From the NCBI GenBank assembly GCA_016789955.1, contig JAEUPB010000034.1, positions 1 through 64,000 on the forward strand: a stretch of DNA of 64,000 bases, in the 5' to 3' direction. Below the pieces are notes generated by a model. It was not told the DNA's origin and did no database searches. It worked only from the letters and a program-made list of their open reading frames with translations. Shown piece by piece: positions 31,343 through 42,927 of this stretch. Source of the DNA: Rubrivivax sp. (GTDB taxonomy: Bacteria > Pseudomonadota > Gammaproteobacteria > Burkholderiales > Burkholderiaceae_C). A program made the position numbers and the translations under genes. Position 1 is the stretch's first letter. Each line of letters starts with the position of its first letter.

Positions 31343-32023
31343 TCATGTGTCGGCCCATAGGCGCAAGAGGTTGTGATACGTCCCGGTGAGCGTCACCGTC
31401 TCGTCGCTCTCGCCGTGGCGCTCGCGCAGCCGCATCAGCGCGAGGTCCGTGTCGAACAGCAGCCGGCGCTGCTCTGTGCTGCGCACCATGCTCTCGATCC
31501 AGAAGAACGACGCCACGCGCACGCCGCGCGTCACCGGTTCGACGCGGTGCACGGTGGTGGCCGGGTACAGCACGGCGTCGCCGGCGGGCCATTTCACGCG
31601 CCGGTCGCCGAGGGTGTCGGCGATCACGAGCTCGCCACCGTCGTAGCCCGCCGGGTCCGCGAGGAACACGGTGCAGCTGATGTCGCCACGGATGCGCTCG
31701 CCGTGGTCGCCGTAGCGCACGGCGCCGTCGACGTGGTCGCCGTAGTGGTTGGCGTCGCCGCCGTAGCGGTTGAACATCGGCGGGAAGATCTTCTTCGGCA
31801 GCGCGGCGCTGAAGAACAGCGGGTTGCGCTGCAGCGCGTCGAGCACGATCGCCTGCAGTTCGCGCGCGGCCGGGCCGCGTGGCGCGAGCTGCTGGTTGTT
31901 CTTCACCGTGCGCGCCTGCGGGCCGGCACTGCCGGAGCCGTCTTCCCAGGTCGCGGTGGCGAGCACCGCGCGGGCCTGTGCGAGGCGCTCGGCGTCGAGC
32001 AGGGCGGGGATGCGGATCAGCAT
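31343..32023 (-). CDS. piuC: PKHD-type Fe(II)/2-oxoglutarate hydroxylase PiuC
   Basis: A 226-residue Fe(II)/2-oxoglutarate dioxygenase of the YbiX/PiuC family. The iron triad is visible as HVD in YGDHVDGAV and the distal His in [12 protein letters not shown], followed by the 2-oxoglutarate-binding Arg. The start [13 protein letters not shown] is typical. It follows the TonB receptor gene by 13 bases on the same strand, the same pairing as fiu-ybiX in E. coli and piuA-piuC in Pseudomonas, so it is very likely co-regulated by iron. Its exact substrate is not known. Confidence 0.92.
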   Translation of the reverse strand: MLIRIPALLDAERLAQARAVLATATWEDGSGSAGPQARTVKNNQQLAPRGPAARELQAIVLDALQRNPLFFSAALPKKIFPPMFNRYGGDANHYGDHVDGAVRYGDHGERIRGDISCTVFLADPAGYDGGELVIADTLGDRRVKWPAGDAVLYPATTVHRVEPVTRGVRVASFFWIESMVRSTEQRRLLFDTDLALMRLRERHGESDETVTLTGTYHNLLRLWADT

Positions 32024-32036
32024 GCCGTGGCCCCGT

Positions 32037-34268
32037 TCAGAACTTGTAGCTGCCGGTCACCTGCAGCAGCCGCCCTGCGCCGGGGATGTAGTGGCCGCTG
32101 TAGAGCGAGTCCGCATACAGCATGTTGCCGACGTTGCTGAGGTTGGCCTTGAAGACGAGCTTGTCCCGGATGGCGGTCCACTCGGCCATCAGGTCGGCGG
32201 TGACGAAGCTCGGCACCGCCCAGCCCGGGTTGCGGATCGGCGTCTGCGACGAGCGTGCCGTGATGCCGCCACCGACGCGCCAGCGCGGCGACAGCTGATA
32301 CGTGCTCCACAGGCTCATCGAGTGCCGCGGCGTCAGCGAGGGCCGGGTGCCGCGCCCTTCGCTGCCTTCGGCGGCTTCGTCGATGTTGGCCACCGGCAAC
32401 CAGGTGTACGAGCCGTACACCTCCCACTCGTGGGTCAACCGCCCGGCGAAGTTCGCCTCGAATCCGGCCACGTGCCGCTTGCCCGACAGCGTGACGAGGT
32501 TCACCAGCGGATCGGTGTTGCGCTCGTGCAGCTTGGTGGCGCGGAAGATCGCGAAGCCGGTGCTGAACTTGCCCTGGCCCCAGTCGATCTTTGCACCCGC
32601 CTCGACGTTGATCGCCTGTTCCGGCGGGATGCCGGCGTTGGCGGCCGACAGCGAGTAGGTGTCGCCCGAGGTGTTGAAGCTGGTCGCGGCCGACAGGTGG
32701 TACGACGCGTGCTCGTTGGGCTGGAACAGAAGGCCGAGCCGCTTGCTCCACTCGGAGACCTTCATCCGGTAGCCCGTGGTCGTTACCGGCGTGGGCGCGT
32801 TGTTCGGGATCGCGTGGGTGTCGTAGTCGCCCATCAGGCGGTCGTAGCGCACGCCGGCCAGCAGCTTCAGCGCCGGCAGCACCTGTACCAGGTCCTGCAC
32901 GTACACGCCGATGCCGCGCGACTCGTAGGCGCTGGTGGTGCGCAGCGTGCGCAGGCTCTCGTCGATCGCGGCGCCATCGTCGGGCGTGCCGATGCGCGTG
33001 GTCGGCTTGGCCGGCACCACGCCGCCCTGCGCCGCCGACAACGCGCCATGGACCTTCTTCTTCTCCTGCGCCGCATCGATGCCGGCCTGCAGTTCGTGGA
33101 TGCCGTAGCGCCCGCTGTAGTCGCTCTGCACGAACAGCGTGTCCAGGTCCTGGATCTTGAGCTGCGTGCCGCGCGTGAGCACCGTGTCCGGCCCCAGCGT
33201 CGCCAGCGTCACGGCCTGGCCGCCGGGCTGGGCCGTGGCGGCGGCGAAGCGCACGGTGCCGGCGCGCTGGTCTCGCTCGTATGCGCCGCGGCGCACGGTG
33301 GTGGTCAGCTCGGAACGGTTGTCGAAACGGTGCGTGTGCGACAGCGTCAGCGTCGAGGCGCTGCCGTCGTTGCGGTCGCTGGCCATGCCGTAGTAGGCGT
33401 TCGGGTCCAGCGGCAGCAACCGCGTCTGCTCCACCGGCGCCGCCGCGTCGGGCCGGATGTACGGCATGCCGTAGTTCATGCCGTTCTGGTTCTTCAGCAC
33501 GGACAGGCCCACCGACCACTCGTCTGCATAGCCGATGCCCGCGCGGTAGGTGGCGGCCACGCCGGTCTTGCTGATCGAACTGCCCGCACCGTTGTTGCTG
33601 GCCTGCGTGGACATCGTGCCGAAGCGCACTGCCGAACTGTCGGAGAGCCGCAGGTTGAAGTCGCCCACCAGCCGCACGTAGTCGTAGCGGCCGAGCGTCA
33701 GGTCGACCTGGTTCTCGGTCAGCAGCCGCGGCACCTTGCTGACCTGGTTCACGGCGCCGCCGGTGGAGCCGCGGCCGAACAGCATCGAGGCCGAACCGCG
33801 CAGCACCTCGACGCGATCATGGAAGAAGGTGTCGCGTTCGTAGAAGGCGGGGTCGCGCAGGCCGTCGACGAACACGTCGCCGGTGCCCTGCAGCGGGAAG
33901 CCGCGCAGCCGGATGTCCTCCTCGCCGCCTTCGGCCGCGAGGAAGCTGATGCCCGAGGTCGAGCGCAGCACGTCCTTCAGCGTATCGAGGTTGCGGTCGT
34001 CGATGAGCTTCTCGGTGACGACGGTCATCGACTGCGGCACGTCGCGCGCGTCCTGCAGGGCCTTGCCGATGCGCGTGGTGGGGGCCTGCAGGCTGTCTCG
34101 GCTGCGCGGCTCCAGGGTGCCGGTGACCTGCACCACCTGGGGTTCGGCGGCGTTCGGCGGAGTCTGCGCCGGGGCCGGGGCGGCCAATCCGAAGCCGGCG
34201 GCAAGGGCGCCCAGCGAGACGGCCAGGGGCAGGCGGGTGGCGGGCGCAGCGGGGAGAGGGGGGTGCAT
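32037..34268 (-). CDS. fiu: TonB-dependent catecholate siderophore receptor (Fiu/PiuA type)
   Basis: An outer-membrane TonB-dependent receptor of 743 residues. After a signal peptide ending near APAPAQ come the plug domain ([58 protein letters not shown]) and a 22-strand barrel ending in the aromatic GSYKF. The plug motifs match the Fiu/PiuA group, which takes up iron with monocatechols. The ATG at 34268 was chosen over an upstream in-frame ATG at 34322, because a Fur-like site lies between them (34296-34316) and the shorter start gives a normal signal peptide. piuC follows directly. Confidence 0.9.
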   Translation of the reverse strand: MHPPLPAAPATRLPLAVSLGALAAGFGLAAPAPAQTPPNAAEPQVVQVTGTLEPRSRDSLQAPTTRIGKALQDARDVPQSMTVVTEKLIDDRNLDTLKDVLRSTSGISFLAAEGGEEDIRLRGFPLQGTGDVFVDGLRDPAFYERDTFFHDRVEVLRGSASMLFGRGSTGGAVNQVSKVPRLLTENQVDLTLGRYDYVRLVGDFNLRLSDSSAVRFGTMSTQASNNGAGSSISKTGVAATYRAGIGYADEWSVGLSVLKNQNGMNYGMPYIRPDAAAPVEQTRLLPLDPNAYYGMASDRNDGSASTLTLSHTHRFDNRSELTTTVRRGAYERDQRAGTVRFAAATAQPGGQAVTLATLGPDTVLTRGTQLKIQDLDTLFVQSDYSGRYGIHELQAGIDAAQEKKKVHGALSAAQGGVVPAKPTTRIGTPDDGAAIDESLRTLRTTSAYESRGIGVYVQDLVQVLPALKLLAGVRYDRLMGDYDTHAIPNNAPTPVTTTGYRMKVSEWSKRLGLLFQPNEHASYHLSAATSFNTSGDTYSLSAANAGIPPEQAINVEAGAKIDWGQGKFSTGFAIFRATKLHERNTDPLVNLVTLSGKRHVAGFEANFAGRLTHEWEVYGSYTWLPVANIDEAAEGSEGRGTRPSLTPRHSMSLWSTYQLSPRWRVGGGITARSSQTPIRNPGWAVPSFVTADLMAEWTAIRDKLVFKANLSNVGNMLYADSLYSGHYIPGAGRLLQVTGSYKF

Positions 34269-34295
34269 CACGACGTCGCAGGCGAATACGGCGAC

Positions 34296-34316
34296 GCGAA
34301 TCGTAATGCGAATGAG
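34296..34316 (-). promoter_or_regulatory. Fur-box-like sequence ahead of fiu-piuC
   Basis: A locally AT-richer stretch with three consecutive NAT-type repeats (AATCGT, AATGCG, AATGAG) lies 28 bases before the chosen fiu start. It resembles the hexamer-repeat form of a Fur box. Given the iron-uptake genes downstream, Fur repression is the natural reading; binding is inferred. Confidence 0.45.
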
Positions 34317-34396
34317 TTTCAACTACAAGATCGATGATCCCGCTCATCCCGGGGGTGCCGCAGGGGCGGTCGGTGCCGGCGGCCGGTCGAACGAGG

Positions 34397-36199
34397 TCAG
34401 TCGAACGACGCTTCGAGTTCGTCGACCAGCCGCCCGACGTAGGCCACCGCGTCGTGGATCGGCTGCGGCGTGGACAGGTCCACGCCGGCATGGCGCAGCA
34501 GCTCCAGCGGCGGCATCGTGCCGCCTGCCTTCAGCACCTCCAGCCAGCGCTGCACGGCGGGCGCGCCTTCGTCGCGGATGCGCTGCGCCATCGCGGTGGA
34601 CGCGACCAGCCCCACCGAATAGGTGTACGGGTACAGCCCCATGTAGTAGTGCGGCTGGCGCATCCAGGTCATGCGCGCGCCGTCGTCGATCTCGACGGTG
34701 TCGCCCCAGTAGCGCTGCAGGATGCCGCCCTTCATGTCGTCCAGCACCGCCGCGGTGATCGAGCCGCCGGCCTCGGCGCGCGCGTACACCTGCCGCTGCA
34801 GCTCGGCTTCGAGCAGGTGGGTCACGAAGTTGTGGTGGTACGTGCCCAGCACCTGCAGGATGACCGACCGCCGCAGCCGCCGGTCGGTGCTGCGGGCGAA
34901 CAGGTGCTGCGCCAGCAGCGTCTCGTTCAGCGTCGACGGCGCCTCGATGAAGGGCATCGCCGGGCGCAGGTTCGCCAGCCGCTGGTGCTGCATCGCCAGC
35001 CCGAAGTGCCCGCCGTGGCCGAGCTCGTGCGCGAGCGTGAACACGTTGCGCATCGTGTCCGACCAGGTGATCAGGATGTACGGGTGCACGCCGTAGGGCG
35101 ACGCGCAGAACGCGCCGGAGGACTTGCCGATGTTGTCGGCGCGGTCCACCCATCGGCGCTCGAGTGTGCGCCGCGCGAGGTCGACGTACTCCGGGCCCAT
35201 CACGGCCAGCGCGTCGAGCACCAGCGCGCACGACTCGTCCCAGCCCATGCGCGGGTGGTAGGCCGGGTCCAGCGGCGCCTTCAGGTCGCACATCAGCAGC
35301 CGGTCCAGGCCCAGCACGCGGCGGCGCAGCCGGGCCAGGCGCCGCATGTGCGCCGCGCCTTCGGACTGGATGATCTCGAGGATGTCGCGGTACACCGACA
35401 GCGGCACTTTGTGCCACTGCAGCAGGTAGCTCTCGGTACTCTCGAAGCGGCGCAACCGGGCCAGCGCCACGTTCTTGCTGACCTCGGTGGCGAACAGCGC
35501 ACCCGAGGTCTGGTGGTGCGCCTTCAGCCCGGCGCTGAACGACGCCCACGCGGCCCGGCGCACGCTCGCGTCGGCGTGCGACTCGTAGGCCGACTCGTAG
35601 GCGTTGACCGAGTTGACGTAGACCTGCCCCGCCTCATCGGTGAAGGGCTCGAAGCGGAAGTCGCCCGCCTTGGCGCGGCTGTAGACCGCCAGCGGCGCGT
35701 CCAGCACCTCGCCCAGCGCGGCGAGCACGCGCTCGGCATCGGCGCCCAGGTGATGCGGCCGCTGCGCCAGCAGGTCCGACAGCAACACCGCGAACGCCGC
35801 GAGCCCGGGCTCCGTTGCCTGGTAGCGCTCCAGCAGGCCGTCGGGGAAGGCCACGATCTCCGATTCGACGAAGCTGGTGGCCGCATCGAAGCGCGCATGC
35901 AGCGCCGCCACGCGCGCCATCGCGGCCTGGTTCGCGGCATCGCTGCCGTCCTGCGCGTTGCGCAGCCGCGCGTACGAGCTGACGCGCACCAGCAGCACCT
36001 GCGCGGCATCGAGGGCCTCCAGGCACGCGAGCAGCGTGCCGGCCCCCTCGGCCAGCCGGCCTTGCCACGCCGGCAGCGCCTGCAGCGCGTCGTCGACGGC
36101 GCGGAAGCCGGCCTCCCAGGTGGCGTCGTCGGGGTACAGGTCGGTGAGATCCCAGGTGGTGTCGATCGCGACCTGGTGGCGGGCAAGGCGTGTGCTCAT
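34397..36199 (-). CDS. pepF: Oligoendopeptidase F (M3 family)
   Basis: A 600-residue cytoplasmic zinc peptidase of family M3 that degrades medium-size peptides. The zinc site is HELGH (H391, E392, H395) in TLAHELGHGGHF, with the third ligand Glu in the following helix (FIEAPSTLNE). The N-terminal WDLTDLYPDDATWEAGF motif marks PepF. The ATG at 36199 matches this start; an ATG 16 codons upstream is unlikely. It lies 25 bases downstream of the FAH hydrolase gene, in the same direction. Confidence 0.93.
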   Translation of the reverse strand: MSTRLARHQVAIDTTWDLTDLYPDDATWEAGFRAVDDALQALPAWQGRLAEGAGTLLACLEALDAAQVLLVRVSSYARLRNAQDGSDAANQAAMARVAALHARFDAATSFVESEIVAFPDGLLERYQATEPGLAAFAVLLSDLLAQRPHHLGADAERVLAALGEVLDAPLAVYSRAKAGDFRFEPFTDEAGQVYVNSVNAYESAYESHADASVRRAAWASFSAGLKAHHQTSGALFATEVSKNVALARLRRFESTESYLLQWHKVPLSVYRDILEIIQSEGAAHMRRLARLRRRVLGLDRLLMCDLKAPLDPAYHPRMGWDESCALVLDALAVMGPEYVDLARRTLERRWVDRADNIGKSSGAFCASPYGVHPYILITWSDTMRNVFTLAHELGHGGHFGLAMQHQRLANLRPAMPFIEAPSTLNETLLAQHLFARSTDRRLRRSVILQVLGTYHHNFVTHLLEAELQRQVYARAEAGGSITAAVLDDMKGGILQRYWGDTVEIDDGARMTWMRQPHYYMGLYPYTYSVGLVASTAMAQRIRDEGAPAVQRWLEVLKAGGTMPPLELLRHAGVDLSTPQPIHDAVAYVGRLVDELEASFD

Positions 36200-36224
36200 G
36201 GCGGGGTGCGGTGCAGGCTTCGGG

Positions 36225-37019
36225 TCAGGCCGCCGGCGCAGCCGCATCGGCGGGCGCGTACACGTTGGCGAGCGTGCCGATGCCGGCGATCGTCACCGTC
36301 ACCGTCGTGCCCGGGCGCATCGGCAGCACGCCCAGCGAGGTGCCGCAGGCGATCACGTCGCCGGGCAGCAGCGTCAGCTCGCGCGACAGCAGCGACACGA
36401 GCCGCGCCGGCGGGATCAGCATGTCGGCGATCGGGTAGCGCTGGCGCTCGCGGCCGTTCAGCGCCACCACCACCTCGGCGTCGGGCGGCGGCGGCGTGGT
36501 GCTGATCACCGGCCCGAAGCAGCCGAAGCCGTCCAGGCCCTTGGCGCGCGCCCACTGCGGAAACGAGGGGTCGGCCTGCAGCAGGTCGATCGCGGTGACG
36601 TCGTTGACGCAGGTGTAGCCGAAGATGTGCGCGGCGGCCTCGGCCTCGGAGACGCCCGCGGTGCGCCGGCCGATCACGACGCCCAGCTCGCCCTCGTAGA
36701 CCACCTTGCCCACGTCGACCCGCGGCGCGGGGATCGGCGCGCCGCTCGGGTTGAACGACGACGGCGACTTCAGGAACCACAGCGGCGCCTCGGGCCGCGC
36801 GTAGCCCATCTTCTCGGCGAGCTGGCCGTAGTTGTTCCACAGGCCGACCATCTGCCGCGGCTCGCAGGGCGTCAGCAGCTGCACCGCGGCCAGTGGCAGG
36901 CGCTGGCCGGTGGGCCGGGGCGCGTCGAGCATCGAACCGTCGTGCACGGCGACGTGATCGTCGTCGAGCGTGCCGAAGCCGGTGCGGCCTTGGTGGGAGT
37001 AGCGCAGCCAGAGTGTCAT
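36225..37019 (-). CDS. Fumarylacetoacetate hydrolase family protein
   Basis: A 264-residue FAH-superfamily enzyme (hydrolysis, decarboxylation or hydration of 2-oxo acids). The metal site is seen in VVYEGELGVVIG (ExE) and the Asp of YTCVNDVTAIDLL; GYARPEAPLWFLKSPSSF and PGDVIACGTSLGV are standard. The substrate cannot be assigned; HpaG/2-hydroxyhepta-2,4-diene-1,7-dioate isomerase-like and fumarylpyruvate hydrolase-like roles are both possible. The ATG at 37019 sits 4 bases after the prfC stop. Confidence 0.87.
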   Translation of the reverse strand: MTLWLRYSHQGRTGFGTLDDDHVAVHDGSMLDAPRPTGQRLPLAAVQLLTPCEPRQMVGLWNNYGQLAEKMGYARPEAPLWFLKSPSSFNPSGAPIPAPRVDVGKVVYEGELGVVIGRRTAGVSEAEAAAHIFGYTCVNDVTAIDLLQADPSFPQWARAKGLDGFGCFGPVISTTPPPPDAEVVVALNGRERQRYPIADMLIPPARLVSLLSRELTLLPGDVIACGTSLGVLPMRPGTTVTVTIAGIGTLANVYAPADAAAPAA

Positions 37020-37023
37020 GGTG

Positions 37024-38649
<1,626 letters not shown>

Positions 38650-38744
38650 GGCGGATCGGGGAAACCGCGCATTATCGGCGGCACATCCGGATGTGCCCCA
38701 CGTCCGTATCCCCGTGCATCCCCAACCCGCCGTGAGAGGCCGCC

Positions 38745-39161
38745 ATGGATGCACCCACGATCAACGCCACCCACCTCGCCGAGGCCATCGGCCGCTGGAA
38801 CGCCGGCGACCTCGACGGCTACCTGCGCCTGTACGCGCCGTCGATCCGCCTCGTCGGCTACGCCGGCGTCGAGCCCGGTATCGACAGCGTGCGGGTCTTC
38901 TACCGCGCGCTGTGGGAGGCATTCGCCACGCCGAAGATCGCCGTCGAGGACCAGATCGCCGTCGGCGACAAGGTGGTCTGCCGCTTCGTGATGACCGCCC
39001 GCCACACCGGCGCCTTCCAGGGCCTGCCGGCCACCGGCCGGGACATCGTCCTGCCCGGCATCACCATCCTGCGCTTCGAGGACGGGCGCTGCGTCGAGCG
39101 CTGGAGCCAGGCCGACTTCCTCGGGTTGATGGTGCAGCTCGGCGCCGTGCCGGCCCCCTGA
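38745..39161 (+). CDS. SnoaL/NTF2-like protein
   Basis: A 138-residue protein with the cone-shaped SnoaL/NTF2-like fold signatures: RWNAGDLDGYLRLYAP near the start, IDSVRVFYRALWEAF, and the C-terminal ITILRFEDGRCVERWSQAD. Such proteins are often called ester cyclases or steroid isomerase-like, but only the fold can be supported. The ATG at 38745 is used; the gene is divergent from prfC and precedes the glycosylase gene by 29 bases. Confidence 0.85.
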   Translation: MDAPTINATHLAEAIGRWNAGDLDGYLRLYAPSIRLVGYAGVEPGIDSVRVFYRALWEAFATPKIAVEDQIAVGDKVVCRFVMTARHTGAFQGLPATGRDIVLPGITILRFEDGRCVERWSQADFLGLMVQLGAVPAP

Positions 39162-39190
39162 CCCGCCGCGGCCGGTGGCAGACTCGGCCG

Positions 39191-40081
39191 ATGCCCGAGC
39201 TGCCCGACATCGCCGTCTACATCGAGCGGCTGCAGGCGCGGGTGGTCGGCAGCCGGCTGCGCGAGGTGCGGCTGCTGAACCCCTTCGTGCTGCGCACCGC
39301 CGTGCCGCCGCTGTCCGCGGTGGAAGGGCAGGCGGTCGTGAGCGTCGAGCGGCTGGGCAAGCGCATCGTGTTCGGCTTCGGTGCCGACGGCCCGCTGCTC
39401 GTCATCCACCTGATGATCGCCGGCCGGCTGAAGTGGCTGGCCGACGGCGACAAGCTGCCGGCGCCGGCGCGCGCGGTGCTCGCGGCGCTGCGCTTCGACA
39501 GCGGCCGCATCGCCTTCACCGAGGCCGGCACGACGCGAAGTGCGTCCCTGCACGTGCTGGCCGACCGCGCCGCGCTGCGCGCGATGGACCCCGGCGGCAT
39601 CGACGTGCTCTCCGCCGACGAGGCCGCGTTCGCGGCGCAGCTCGCGCGCGAGAACCACACGCTCAAGCGCTCGCTGACCGATCCGCGACTGTTCAGCGGC
39701 ATCGGCAACGCGTACTCCGACGAGATCCTGCACCGCGCGCGGCTGTCGCCGGTGGCGCTGTCGCGCTCGCTGAAGCCCGACGAGGTGCGCCGGCTGCACG
39801 AGGCCACGCGCACGGTGCTCGTCGAGTGGACCGACCGGCTGCGCGCCGAGGCCGGCGACTGGCCGCGCAAGGTCACCGCGTTCCATCCGCAGATGGCCGT
39901 GCACGGCCGCTACGGCCAGCCCTGCCCGGTCTGCGCCACGCCGGTGCAGCGCATCGTCTACGCCGACAACGAGACCAACTACTGCCCGCGCTGCCAGACC
40001 GGCGGCCGTCTGCTCGCCGACCGGGCGCTGTCGACGCTGCTGAAGAAGAGCTGGCCGAGGCACATCGACGATATCGAGTGA
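39191..40081 (+). CDS. Fpg/Nei-family DNA glycosylase
   Basis: A 296-residue DNA glycosylase/AP lyase. The catalytic N-terminus Pro-Glu follows Met (MPELPDIAVYIERL), the beta-hairpin lysine lies in RLGKRIVFGF, the H2TH domain in SLTDPRLFSGIGNAYSDEIL, and the zinc finger has two CxxC pairs (CPVC and CPRC). The opening PDI rather than PEV marks a subgroup distinct from classical MutM, so lesion preference (8-oxoguanine versus oxidised pyrimidines) is open. The ATG at 39191 is required to place the catalytic proline. Confidence 0.88.
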   Translation: MPELPDIAVYIERLQARVVGSRLREVRLLNPFVLRTAVPPLSAVEGQAVVSVERLGKRIVFGFGADGPLLVIHLMIAGRLKWLADGDKLPAPARAVLAALRFDSGRIAFTEAGTTRSASLHVLADRAALRAMDPGGIDVLSADEAAFAAQLARENHTLKRSLTDPRLFSGIGNAYSDEILHRARLSPVALSRSLKPDEVRRLHEATRTVLVEWTDRLRAEAGDWPRKVTAFHPQMAVHGRYGQPCPVCATPVQRIVYADNETNYCPRCQTGGRLLADRALSTLLKKSWPRHIDDIE

Positions 40082-40088
40082 TGCTGAG

Positions 40089-40280
40089 CTAGTCTCTCGT
40101 GCGGGTGAAGTCGATCGGGATCAGCTCGCCTTCGAATGCGCATTCAACGCTGTTCTCGGGGTTCCAGTCGCTGTCGTCGTTCAAGGCCGCGATTGCGCGG
40201 TTGAGGTTCGGGCCCTCGACGTGCTCGACGAACACCGAGCCGTCAGAGCCACTGGTGCAGATGAGGGTGAACAAAGCCAT
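40089..40280 (-). CDS. Small acidic protein downstream of the nuclease-helicase
   Basis: An unrecognised 63-residue acidic protein (MALFTLICTSGSDGSVFVEH at the start; DDSDWNPENSVECAFEGE near the end). A perfect AGGAGG lies 5 bases ahead of the ATG at 40280, which fixes the start and argues for real expression. It lies 66 bases downstream of the nuclease-helicase gene on the same strand and may be its partner, inhibitor or simply a cargo gene. No membrane segment or known motif. Confidence 0.65.
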   Translation of the reverse strand: MALFTLICTSGSDGSVFVEHVEGPNLNRAIAALNDDSDWNPENSVECAFEGELIPIDFTRTRD

Positions 40281-40346
40281 CAGGCCTCCTGTGCGGGTTG
40301 TGGCACGTCGACAAGATCGATTCGTACAGGTGGGCAAGACGGACCG

Positions 40347-42341
40347 TTACGCCGCCTGCTCAAGCGGCGGCACCCCAACGCGCCGCAGGTATGCGTAGGT
40401 CTCGTCGTAGAAGCTCGCGTCGCGCGTCGGATCGTCGACGTCACCATGCGGAACGACCAGCGCCATTCCTTGACGTGCGCGCGTCAGCAAGACTCGATAC
40501 GCGTTCTTGAGATAGCTTCTCCGATCAGGCTTGTTGACTCGCTGCCAGCGACTTCCCCTAAACGACCAATGCTCCCAGTTGGGCCCAACCTTCCGGAAGT
40601 CGGCATCCCAAACCACGCAGGCCCAGTCCAACTCCAGTCCCTGAACCTGAAACTCGGAGGCAGCGTCTTCCAGGTAGTAGGAAGACCTGACATCGTCCTT
40701 CGGTCCCAAGAACCAATGCACCGGGTCTACCTCAACCCGAACATCGATCGCATGCGCCTTCAGCCGCTGTGCCTGTGAAGACACCACAAGACCAAATCGC
40801 TCAGTTCCTCGGGCTTGGGCCCTTACCCACGCCTTTGCGGCCGCCAAGTCGCGCGTGACCACGATGGGGAACCGCGGCAGCAACTGCTCCAGAGTCTCGC
40901 GAGCCCGAGCGACTTCTAGATCCAACACGAACTTGACCCAGTCCGACACCCGCTCTGATCTGAATGAGCGCATCGAAACGCTGAGATGGAGCGCATCGTC
41001 GAATGTCACTGACGGATGACCGTCGAGTTCAGCCAAAGCGGCGCCCGATGCGTATTCCTGGTCTTGCAGTCGAGGCGATATGTGTACCGACCACTCGGGG
41101 AACTGCGTTCGAAGGGCCTTCAGCCACTCGGAGATGCCGGCCTCGCCGGTATTGATCTCTTGACCCCCGCCGACCAGGCACAGCACAACCGCCCAATCGT
41201 CGTGGCGATCCATGCATGACAGCAGGAACTCCGGTTCTGAGGCATCGAAATCTGGGCGCCCCTTCTTGCGTGTCATGAACGCAATCGTCTGCGGCCGATC
41301 CCAAGCTCTCTGTGCCTCGTCGAAGACTGCAACGTGCTCGGGAGGGGCCTTTGGGTCAGTCAGGCAGTCGTCTCGGAAGTGGTGCACGTTCTGGATGAAG
41401 GACTCGACCTCTCGACGAGCGGCAGCCTTGGACATCGTGCGGCCCAATTGACGTTCTTGTTCGACGCGATCCCGCGTCAACACCTCCTTTAGGATGGCTA
41501 CCAAGGGCCCATTGCCCGAGAGGAAAACGCTGTAGAGCTCGGTGCCGGGCTCCATGTGCTGCGCGGCAATGTCTAGGCCCACCAAGGTCTTTCCCGCGCC
41601 CGGCACGCCGGTCAACAGGCACACGACCTTTTTGCCTTCGCGTCTTGCGTGAGCAATGACGCCGCTCACGTACTTTGATGTTCGAGTCAGGTTCGTTGCG
41701 CCCGCGTCGCTGCGAGAGATTTCGGACACCGAATGACGTCGGTACAAGGCGCGGGCGGCCTCGATGATGTTGGGTGTTGGGCTGTATCGACCGAGTCCCC
41801 AAGCCGCACCGTCGATACGCGCGCCGGTGGTCCGAGCGAGGACCATCTCGAACGCCAGGCCGAGCTGAGATGCACTGACGCTGATGGGCACCAATACGCC
41901 GTCAGGCGCGGGCCGTCCGTAGACAAGCTCGGCCGCTGCGGCACCTGTTGCCACCAAGACTGGGGCGATCGGCACGTGGTGCGACGGCCCATGAAAGTTC
42001 TTCAGGTCGAGCGCGTAGTCCCAAACCTGATCAATGGCATGCCGCTGGAACTCGGACTCGCCAACCTTGAACTCGATAACGAACACCACGTGGTCGATGA
42101 CCACAACGACATCGATTCGCCTGCCGACGCGGGGCAGGACAAACTCGAAGAACACATGCCCGCGATTGGAGTAGGGGCGAAGCACCGGTTGCAGCAGTCC
42201 GATCTGCGCTGCCCATGCGCGCAACTGGGGGCGTTCAACATCGAAGTCGCTGCGGTTCGCCAAAGCGCCGCAGACATGCTCAGACGACCGCTCTAGAAAC
42301 GCCTCAATCGCGTCGTGGTAGTGGGCGCGATGGGTCGCCAT
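40347..42341 (-). CDS. RecB-like nuclease fused to SLFN-type (DUF2075) helicase
   Basis: A 664-residue fusion. The N-terminal part carries a PD-(D/E)xK nuclease pattern: D77 in RRIDVVVV, E90-x-K92 in VIEFKVG, and a RecB/Cas4-like QxxxY (Q105, Y109). The second half is an ATPase/helicase of the DUF2075 (Schlafen group 3) type: Walker A GVPGAGKT (245-252), Walker B VAVFDEAQ (337-344), then GGGQEI, a QGLELD motif V and YRVLLTRARQG motif VI. Such proteins are frequent in defence islands. Codon use and base content are visibly less GC-rich than in neighbours, suggesting acquisition. Target nucleic acid and activity are unknown. Confidence 0.85.
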   Translation of the reverse strand: MATHRAHYHDAIEAFLERSSEHVCGALANRSDFDVERPQLRAWAAQIGLLQPVLRPYSNRGHVFFEFVLPRVGRRIDVVVVIDHVVFVIEFKVGESEFQRHAIDQVWDYALDLKNFHGPSHHVPIAPVLVATGAAAAELVYGRPAPDGVLVPISVSASQLGLAFEMVLARTTGARIDGAAWGLGRYSPTPNIIEAARALYRRHSVSEISRSDAGATNLTRTSKYVSGVIAHARREGKKVVCLLTGVPGAGKTLVGLDIAAQHMEPGTELYSVFLSGNGPLVAILKEVLTRDRVEQERQLGRTMSKAAARREVESFIQNVHHFRDDCLTDPKAPPEHVAVFDEAQRAWDRPQTIAFMTRKKGRPDFDASEPEFLLSCMDRHDDWAVVLCLVGGGQEINTGEAGISEWLKALRTQFPEWSVHISPRLQDQEYASGAALAELDGHPSVTFDDALHLSVSMRSFRSERVSDWVKFVLDLEVARARETLEQLLPRFPIVVTRDLAAAKAWVRAQARGTERFGLVVSSQAQRLKAHAIDVRVEVDPVHWFLGPKDDVRSSYYLEDAASEFQVQGLELDWACVVWDADFRKVGPNWEHWSFRGSRWQRVNKPDRRSYLKNAYRVLLTRARQGMALVVPHGDVDDPTRDASFYDETYAYLRRVGVPPLEQAA

Positions 42342-42404
42342 CGAAGGGACAACTACAGCACGTCGCGGAGAGACATGCGCGCCACAACAGCCAGAGCGAC
42401 CGCG

Positions 42405-42911
42405 CTATTCCTCCAGCAGCGATCTCAACATCCACGCCGTCTGCTCGTGCACCGTCAGCCGCTGCGTCAGCAGGTCGGCGGTGGGCTCGTCGCCGGCCTT
42501 GTCGGCCAGCGGGAAGATGCCGCGCGCGGTGCGCGCCACGGCCTCGTGGCCGTCGACGAGGATCTTCACCATCGCCAGCGCCTTCGGCGGCGTGGTCGGC
42601 GCGTCGGGGATCGACGCCAGCTTGCCGAACGCCGCGTAGCTGCCGGGTGCGGGGTGGCCCAGCGAGCGGATGCGCTCGGCGATCGGGTCGACCGCGCCCC
42701 AGAGCTCGGTGTACTGGGCCATGAACATCGCGTGAAGCGTGTTGAACATCGGCCCCGTCACGTTCCAGTGGAAGTTGTGCGTCGTGAGGTACAGCGTGTA
42801 GGTGTCGGCCAGCAGCTTGGCCAGGCCGCCGGCGATGGCCGCGCGGTCCTTCTCCGAGATGCCGATGTCGATCGCGGTGGCGGCGGTGCCGCCCTTCCGG
42901 CTCTTGCCCAT
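42405..42911 (-). CDS. dps: Dps-family ferritin-like DNA-binding protein
   Basis: A 168-residue miniferritin that forms dodecamers, oxidises Fe(II) with H2O2 and shields DNA in starvation. The ferroxidase residues lie in [14 protein letters not shown] and the following helix ([18 protein letters not shown]). A basic N-terminal tail (GKSRKGG) could bind DNA. The ATG at 42911 is right at the family start. It follows the ABC-importer genes on the same strand with 16 bases between, but is likely to have its own stress control. Confidence 0.92.
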   Translation of the reverse strand: MGKSRKGGTAATAIDIGISEKDRAAIAGGLAKLLADTYTLYLTTHNFHWNVTGPMFNTLHAMFMAQYTELWGAVDPIAERIRSLGHPAPGSYAAFGKLASIPDAPTTPPKALAMVKILVDGHEAVARTARGIFPLADKAGDEPTADLLTQRLTVHEQTAWMLRSLLEE

Positions 42912-42927
42912 GGGGATGCGCTCCAGG

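Noticed and set aside
40347-42341. Calling the nuclease-helicase a named anti-phage system
   Set aside because: Only nuclease and helicase motifs can be read; I cannot match the pair to a specific described system without a search.
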